A DNA stretch of 64,000 nt, from NCBI RefSeq assembly GCF_958979055.1, contig NC_084886.1, positions 48,811,654 to 48,875,653 of the forward strand, written 5' to 3'. Of this stretch, positions 58,275 through 64,000 are shown piece after piece; position 1 is the stretch's first letter, and every line of letters begins with the position of its first letter. The DNA comes from Alnus glutinosa. Its lineage: Eukaryota; Streptophyta; Magnoliopsida; Fagales; Betulaceae. Made by a program: the position numbers and the translations under genes. The notes below the pieces were generated by a model, which searched no databases, was not told where the DNA came from, and saw nothing but the letters and a program-made list of their open reading frames with translations.

Positions 58275-59628
58275 TTAGTATTCTATAATGAGGCCTCCCA
58301 TTGGAGATCTATGGGGAACTCCCTTCCTTCTTTTGGCAGTTCTGTAGTTCACCGCCGTCGGGGGCGGCGTTGATGGTGTAAAGCTTTGAGCTTTGCTTTT
58401 ACCATATCCATTGCTAATGCCATTCAGTGATTCTTCAGTGTCTGAGCCATGATCAGTCTCCATGCACATTTTCCTTTTCTGGGAATTCTTTGATGTCCCA
58501 ACAACCTGAAATTATATATAAAAATAGTAAATAATTAAATTAAATATTACCCAATATAAAATAGAAGGAACACCCATTTTATTTCTCAAAAAAAAAAAAA
58601 AAAAAAACACCCATTTTGACTTTTTCGAAAAATAAAAAATAAATAAATGCATTAAATTGTAGGTATAAAATTAAGAGAAATATTATGACTGTTATGTAAA
58701 TGATTGTCTGAAATAAATCAATTTTTGGCTCAGTAAGAACTTATAATAAGAAAAAATTAAAAGCTGATAATCCGAGTCTACTAAATAGCAAAAGAAGTGA
58801 AAAATTAGGTAAAATGAATGAATAAAAAGAGCAGTAGTTAGTGTGTTTTGCCTTGCAACCGAGTGAGCAGAAACTGAAGGAATCAAGGAGGCTTCGGTCA
58901 CAGACTTGGCAGGTATTGGTGACACCTTTTCCAGGCCTAGGCTGAGGCCTCTCGTTCAAGAACACAATCTTGGCACTGTTTATTATGTATGTCTGGACCC
59001 CTGCAATGTCCAAATATTTCTGAATCTCCGACACCCTTATTACATCATGATATGATGACCTCCTTATCTGCAAAACCCATCACAAAATTTAGCAATAACA
59101 AATATCTTAAAAGTAAAAAAAAAAAAAAGGAAAATTAAAGTACCCAAAGAAAAATAAAAATAAAAATAATCCATATAAATAGGTAGATTTTGACAATGTA
59201 GTGTGCTAGCTAGATTATAATCTTACCTACTTTAGCTAGTTTTTTTTTAATCCCCCACATATGAAAACTCAAAACCTTTTAAAAATTATATTTTTATCAG
59301 AAAACCAAACCTGAATAGCGCGGTGGTCTCTGTGAGAAGCGAGGCAAAGAGAGCAAAGGGCTCCATTCATGCAGTCCAAGCAGTACATATTGCATTCACT
59401 CTTGTGAGAATCCGCGTGAACCTTGCAGTGAACAAAGAAGCTTGTTTGGAGAAGCGGACGCAGCCATGGCGGCCACTTGTTTTCTCCATGATCATCACTA
59501 TCATCGAAACCTCCTCCTCCTCCCTATATCAGAAAGAGAATTTTCAAAACCAGTTTAAGAAAACAGAAAAAAAGAAAAGAAAAATACTCATCAAGGATAA
59601 ATGTGAGAGAGTTGTGTTCACTAACCAT
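58275..59628 (-). CDS. PLATZ zinc-binding transcription factor
   Basis: Exons 59626-59628 (the ATG alone), 59311-59523, 58852-59067, 58275-58505; 220 residues. Plant A/T-rich sequence and zinc-binding family: nuclear, zinc-dependent, binds A/T-rich DNA, generally repressive. After a Gly/Asp-rich start comes PPWLRPLL (19-26), then Cys/His pairs C34, H37, C45, C49, C52, C58, C61, H65 and H68 (B-box-like), then the family block [18 protein letters not shown] (73-90), [19 protein letters not shown] and a second set C125, C128, C139, C143. The C-terminal 76 residues are less conserved, with a KRRKG basic patch near 205. Intron 3 starts with GC (AAG|GCAAAA) and ends CAG; the other two are GT-AG. 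The one-codon first exon is common in this family. Member not assigned. Confidence 0.95.
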
Positions 59629-59900
59629 GATTCTTCTGCTTTTGGGTTTGATATCTCTTATGGTGGGTTGTTGATCATCTATAGCCAGTTTTGGAGGCAG
59701 AAAAGAGAGCCTTTTTTCTATACTTTTCTCTGGAGAAAGAGAGAGAAAGAGAAAAGAAGGGTGGGGTACTTTTGTAGTGGTGGGTGGTGGATGGGGGAGG
59801 GATGGGGTTGGGGGGGTCTGGAGGTGTGGGATGTGCTTATCTTGGGCTTAAAAGTCCACAAACGAACCTCGCTCCGAACCAAAGCCAATTGGATGCCTTT
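59629..59900 (-). promoter_or_regulatory. PLATZ 5' UTR and proximal promoter
   Basis: Upstream of the ATG on the minus strand: a CT-rich leader (complement of AGAAAGAGAGAGAAAGAGAA, about 59732-59760) then CCACCCA/CCCCAT-rich sequence. CT-rich leaders are common in plant regulatory genes. No clear TATA. Confidence 0.45.
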
Positions 59901-60950
59901 ATTTATTTAAAAGTAATTGTAAAAATTATATTTTTATTTCATGATATTGACGTAATCCTAATAAATTATTTGATCTTCAAAAAATTAAGTACTAATCGGA
60001 ATCGTCATGTTAGCATTATAAAGTAGTAGTATAATTTTATGGCAAATTTCCTTTAAATTGGGTTAAAGAAACTTTTTTTTTTTAATTGCAAGGATAAAGT
60101 TAAAATAAATTTTATTAAAAATGCATTTGCTCTTCAAATTTTGTCTTCTCACATGTAAAATAAACACGTGACATTTTTATAGAATAAGTCAGAGGAATTT
60201 CAAAGAAAATTATATTTATAATAAAAATATAATTTTTAACATTACTTTTATATATTTATTTAAAAAATTTTACTTACCCCTTGAATTGTCGTGGGTTTTA
60301 CAATATCATTCTCAAATTATTAAAAGTTTGCAACGCAAGTGTTTCATGTTTCAGCCCTTTTTAATTCTCCTTCCGTTAGAATTTTCCGTTAACTCAACTA
60401 GTTATTAAGAAAAAATACCTTTTATACCCCTACAAATTTACAAAATTACACATTTAAAAGTCCACAACCGAACCTCCCACCGAACGAAAGCCAATTGGGG
60501 GGGTCTATTTATTTTATTTTATCTGGTTGAGGATTGAGGACTCAGGAATGCGTTTATTTCAAGGAACTGAGCTATAGTTGATTTTTATTTTGTTTTGTTT
60601 TGTGTTTACTTTTATAGTTTGGAATATTGGGTTTTATAATATTATTTATCTTTTTTTTTTTTTTATATAGATTATAATATTATTTATCTTGGGTTGGCAA
60701 AAGAAAATGTTCTGTTTCTTGCCTCTTGGGCTGACACTTGCGAGGTAACCTTCTTGACACGTTGGAGAGTCGATGAGTCAGCCATTTTTCCAAGAAATTT
60801 ACAAGGACCACGTGTACCTTTGGACTATTAATGCACAAATTTTAACATTCATCATGAGTTGGTGTGACCATTGGAACATTTGTATTCCACCTCCAAGTGC
60901 TAAACATTGAAAGAATGGAATAAATATACATCAAGACTATTAAATAGGAA
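59901..60950. other. Intergenic DNA, no gene seen
   Basis: AT-rich. A short motif AAAGTCCACAAACGAACCTC near 59851 recurs as AAAGTCCACAACCGAACCTC near 60457, a direct repeat about 600 bp apart. Nothing coding. Confidence 0.5.
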
Positions 60951-61126
60951 GAATGTTACATATTATTCCTTTATTTTTGTTTTGTCCTCTTAAAATTGAT
61001 GTAACTCTTAAAATTACTATTAAATTTATGATAGATCATTGTTGGATTTTGATCAAATGGTAATTTTAAGAGCCACATCAATTTTGGAAGGACAAAAGAA
61101 GGACAAGGGGATGATATGTAGCATTC
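60951..61126. mobile_element. MITE (inverted-repeat element)
   Basis: 176 bp: GAATGTTACATATTATTCC at the left and the complement of the GGATGATATGTAGCATTC end at the right, with an inner pair TCTTAAAATTGATGTAAC / CCACATCAATTTT. No coding. Confidence 0.7.
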
Positions 61127-61192
61127 CTCGTTAAACAGTCCGATAGTTTTTTTGGGATTGGGATTTTCTTGTCCAAATTTAAGGAAATTCCC

Positions 61193-61223
<31 letters not shown>

Positions 61224-62244
61224 TCTTCAGTAATTTTACTGTTTCAAGAAGCCTGTTCTTAGCTACGGACAACAAATTATTAGAAATTCTGATTGTTGAA
61301 ATGAGAGAGTCTTTGATGTAGAATAAGAAGAGAATATTCGGTTTTTAGATTTATTTAGGTTTTATTTATTATTGAGTTTTTATATTTTAAGAGTTAATGT
61401 ATTTAGCAATTCAATAATATGTTTGGCCCAAAGTTAGTCAAAATAAGGTTAGAGTTATTTTATAATTTAACAATGAGTTTAGCCCAAATGTCGGTCAATT
61501 TAGGGTTCGGGTTTCTTAGATTTTATTTAAGTGTTTTTTTGTACTCTAATGATTCATATTATGATGAATGAAAAAAAAAAACAGATCTTTTGTTTGAAAT
61601 TTGATTTATCTTCTCTTTTGATAGTGAGACTCTACCAAGGCACCCCTTCTTATCATTATTTTGATAAAACCCAGAATTATAGTAATAATTATTTTTATTT
61701 TATGTTGTTTTCCTTCTGCACGTGTGTTAGTCTTCCTCTCTTTTTAACTGCCAGAATTAATTTTAAATTCGGACAAAAAAATTGTATGGAATCCGGGTCC
61801 CAAGTTTTTGTGAGAGAACAATAAAAAATAAAAAAAATAAAAATTGTAGGGTAATTTTCAAATATATGAGAAGAATGCACTCATGAAATTCTCAACTCAC
61901 TGGGCCTTAGCTCAATGGGGGACATAAAAAGGGGAGGCCCGAAAAAGGGGTCAATCAAGTAGACAAAGTAGGCCCGAAAGCAAACCAAAGCCACCAAGAA
62001 ATCTGAGGGGGAGAACCCTACCCCTAATTTTCAAGGGAAGAAAACAAATATCAGCAGTCCTTTTGTGGCATAATTTTCTCTTTTTGGACGCATATTTCTT
62101 TTGAATCGGATTGGAGGAACTTTTTTCAACCGAGTCTATAAATTTTTTATATATTCTCTAATATGTAAGAATCACATATACTCTTTTAATAGATATGAGA
62201 AGCATATATAGACAAAGTTTTTTTTTTTTTTTTTTTTTTTCTTA
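61127..62244. other. Intergenic DNA, no gene seen
   Basis: Long A and T runs (61193-61221, 62218-62240), a degenerate TTTAGCCCAAAGTTAGTCAA direct repeat near 61420 and 61470, and a GC-richer patch at 61900-62040. No gene recognised. Confidence 0.5.
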
Positions 62245-62559
62245 GATTCTGTTTAGGTTTGCGGCTTCAAAAAGAATGATTTAAAATAATGATTTTAAAA
62301 TGTGCGATTTGAAAAAGTTATTTTTAAAAGCACAATTCAAGCGTTTGATAAAATCGCAGTTTAGCCTTTAAAATCGCAAATTAACATTTAAAATTCTTCG
62401 TTTTCAAAAAAACATCATCTTACCTGTAATTTGAAAAAGCAGATTTTATGTGTTTTTAAATCGCAATTTTTAAAAACACAGTTCTCAAACGATTTATGTT
62501 CTGCGAATTGGTTTAAAATCGCACTTGTTATCTGTAAAATCGCAATCTCAAACGCACCC
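62245..62559. mobile_element. Tourist-like MITE
   Basis: 315-bp relative of 29843-30158; the right end CAAACGCACCC is followed by TAA, the left end follows TTA, so the target copies differ by one base. Confidence 0.6.
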
Positions 62560-64000
62560 TAAATTGGATTCGAAGAACTTCCTTCAACCCAATCTATAAA
62601 ACTTACACGTGTCATTTGAAGATATGAAAATTACGTGCTTTTTTAATAGTAGGGACAAAGTTGAAATAAATTTTATTAAAAAAATATGTGTATCTCACGT
62701 GCTATTGAAAAACAAATATGTTTTTCAATCTCATATGGTAAATGACACGTATTATTTTTATAGATTGAGTTGGAGAATATCTATGCAACCTGTTTTGGAA
62801 GAAATATGTTATTTTTTAATAAAATTTTATCCAATTTTATTAATGTTTTATAGACAAATTTCTTTAAAAAAAAAAAATTATAAATTCCTAACTTAATTCC
62901 GAAGAGAACCTGTCCTTGTCAGTCCCTCTCTTTTCCACCCCGATTTTAGGGGCAAGTTATTAACTCAAGGTTGAAAAATACAATCATCTATTTTCTGACG
63001 GTAAGTGACAAGACGGAAGGAACAAGACAGACTCATGTATAAAGGTGGTCATATTCCTGTTTATGTATTCATATTTGGAGTTTGGAGGGTTTTAGAAGGG
63101 GGTACCCCTTGTTGGGTACCCTTCTTAGATACCATGACCATTCTACGTAAGCAATAATTTTGACACGATTCACGAATTCGACACGAATATTTAAGATTTA
63201 GATTTATGCTATAACCCGTTAATGACACATTTATAGCTCACCAACTTGTTTATGACACATTTATGACCTGTTTATGACCCATCAACCCGTTTATAACATA
63301 TTTATGACGCGATAATTACATTTTTTTTTATCAAATTAGCTAAATGGGTTGATACGCCAACCCGAATTGCCAAGCCTAATTCTACACTTATAAATAAAAA
63401 AAAAAAATCAGAAGTTTGTTTTCAAATAATGTGTTAATCATGAATGAAATCTATTATTTTAGAAAATATGTCATTATCTCATACAATGATAACACTAACC
63501 ACTTTGGATTTTTTTAAAAAAAATAAAAAATAAAAAAAATAAAAAGAAAAAAAAAAGGAGAGAGAAAGAAAAAGAGCATTTTCCTTGAAAAAAATCCAAA
63601 AGAAAGATGAGAAAGAAACCCTTTCTTATTATAAAAAGAACTTGTAGGATAGATAATGTTAGAAAGTACATTTATATTTTATTATTATTTTACCATTCTG
63701 ATATGACAATGTCAATCGGCTATTGAATTAATCATTATAAAAAAAAGAAAAATCATTAACAAATTGAGATTGCCAAAGTGTGGTTTCTAACATTTTTACA
63801 AAAGAGTAATGCTAAAAACCACACTTCTTACTAATCAGCTATTGTCAAAAAGAAAAGAAAAATTAAAGATTGATTGGCATTATCACATTAATATGATAAG
63901 ATAATGATGGGACAAATATGGCGGTGGTAATTATTAGTGAGGGCTTGATTAGCCCACCAATGAACTCAAGGCCCTTTTGATTAGATGCTCATCACTGGTG
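62560..64000. other. Intergenic DNA with small repeats
   Basis: A GGGTACC hairpin at about 63096-63126, a run of TTTATGACCCG-type imperfect tandem units at about 63150-63345, and a small inverted repeat AATGTTAGAAA / TTTCTAACATT (63657-63796). No gene seen. Confidence 0.45.

Noticed and set aside
59323-59910. 195-codon plus frame
   Set aside because: Antisense shadow of PLATZ exon 2 and its leader; the minus-strand zinc domain explains the sequence.
61905-61960. TTAGCTCAATGGGGG, possible tRNA/SINE A box
   Set aside because: No B box, tail or target duplication nearby.
1-64000. CRISPR arrays, bacterial operons or integrated virus
   Set aside because: No regular spaced repeats of CRISPR type, no operon-like coding, and no viral coding motif seen; gene structure is plant nuclear.

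Overview
This is a piece of plant nuclear genome, most likely from a broad-leaved (eudicot) and probably woody species. The evidence is AT-rich intergenic DNA dense in MITEs, SINEs and truncated LINEs, genes split by GT-AG introns, and three genes belonging to plant families. I cannot name the species.

Three conserved single-copy-type genes frame the window. At 666-8011 (minus) is the vacuolar H+-ATPase subunit H gene, with 11 coding exons and about 452 residues. At 38415-44791 (plus) is a pfkB-type sugar-kinase-like gene matching chloroplast NARA5, with 5 exons and 482 residues. At 58275-59628 (minus) is a PLATZ zinc-binding transcription factor gene, with 4 exons, 220 residues and a GC-AG third intron. 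All exon joins were read by hand and keep frame. The exception is VHA-H intron 4, where the expected join lacks a GT donor.

Between VHA-H and NARA5 (about 9.6-37.9 kb) lies the most interesting part: a same-strand (minus) tandem array of eight defensin-like loci. Each has a 70-nt signal-peptide exon, a phase-1 intron of about 117 nt and a 182-nt exon for an eight-cysteine defensin domain. Five copies are intact (12894-13262, 16429-16797, 19874-20252, 31837-32208, 34864-35232). One has a nonsense codon (28646-29017), one is an exon-2 fragment that has lost three cysteines (34046-34227), and one is a decayed relic (about 25575-25765). The first two units are a near-identical ~4 kb duplication. 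Between these two, exon 2 differs far more than the intron, and almost all exon-2 changes alter amino acids, which points to diversifying selection on the secreted peptide.

Because the array was copied many times, it works as a dated record of transposition: filled and empty sites sit side by side. A MITE with 9-bp target duplications sits at the stop codon of six copies and is absent from the relic copy. A LINE, a SINE, a TAA-target MITE, a 9-bp-target MITE and a hAT-like element are each resolved against empty units. Two copies of an F-box (GID2/SLY1-like) fragment and two copies of a TIR element carrying a ~20-22 bp GTGGC-type minisatellite are also carried in the array.

The stretches 44.8-58.2 kb and 59.9-64 kb hold no gene I can support. 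They hold foldback elements, a 588-bp retro-insertion with 16-bp target duplications, and a hAT-type element (809 bp, perfect 8-bp target duplication) nested in one arm of an older foldback. No virus, CRISPR or functional tRNA/rRNA gene was seen.
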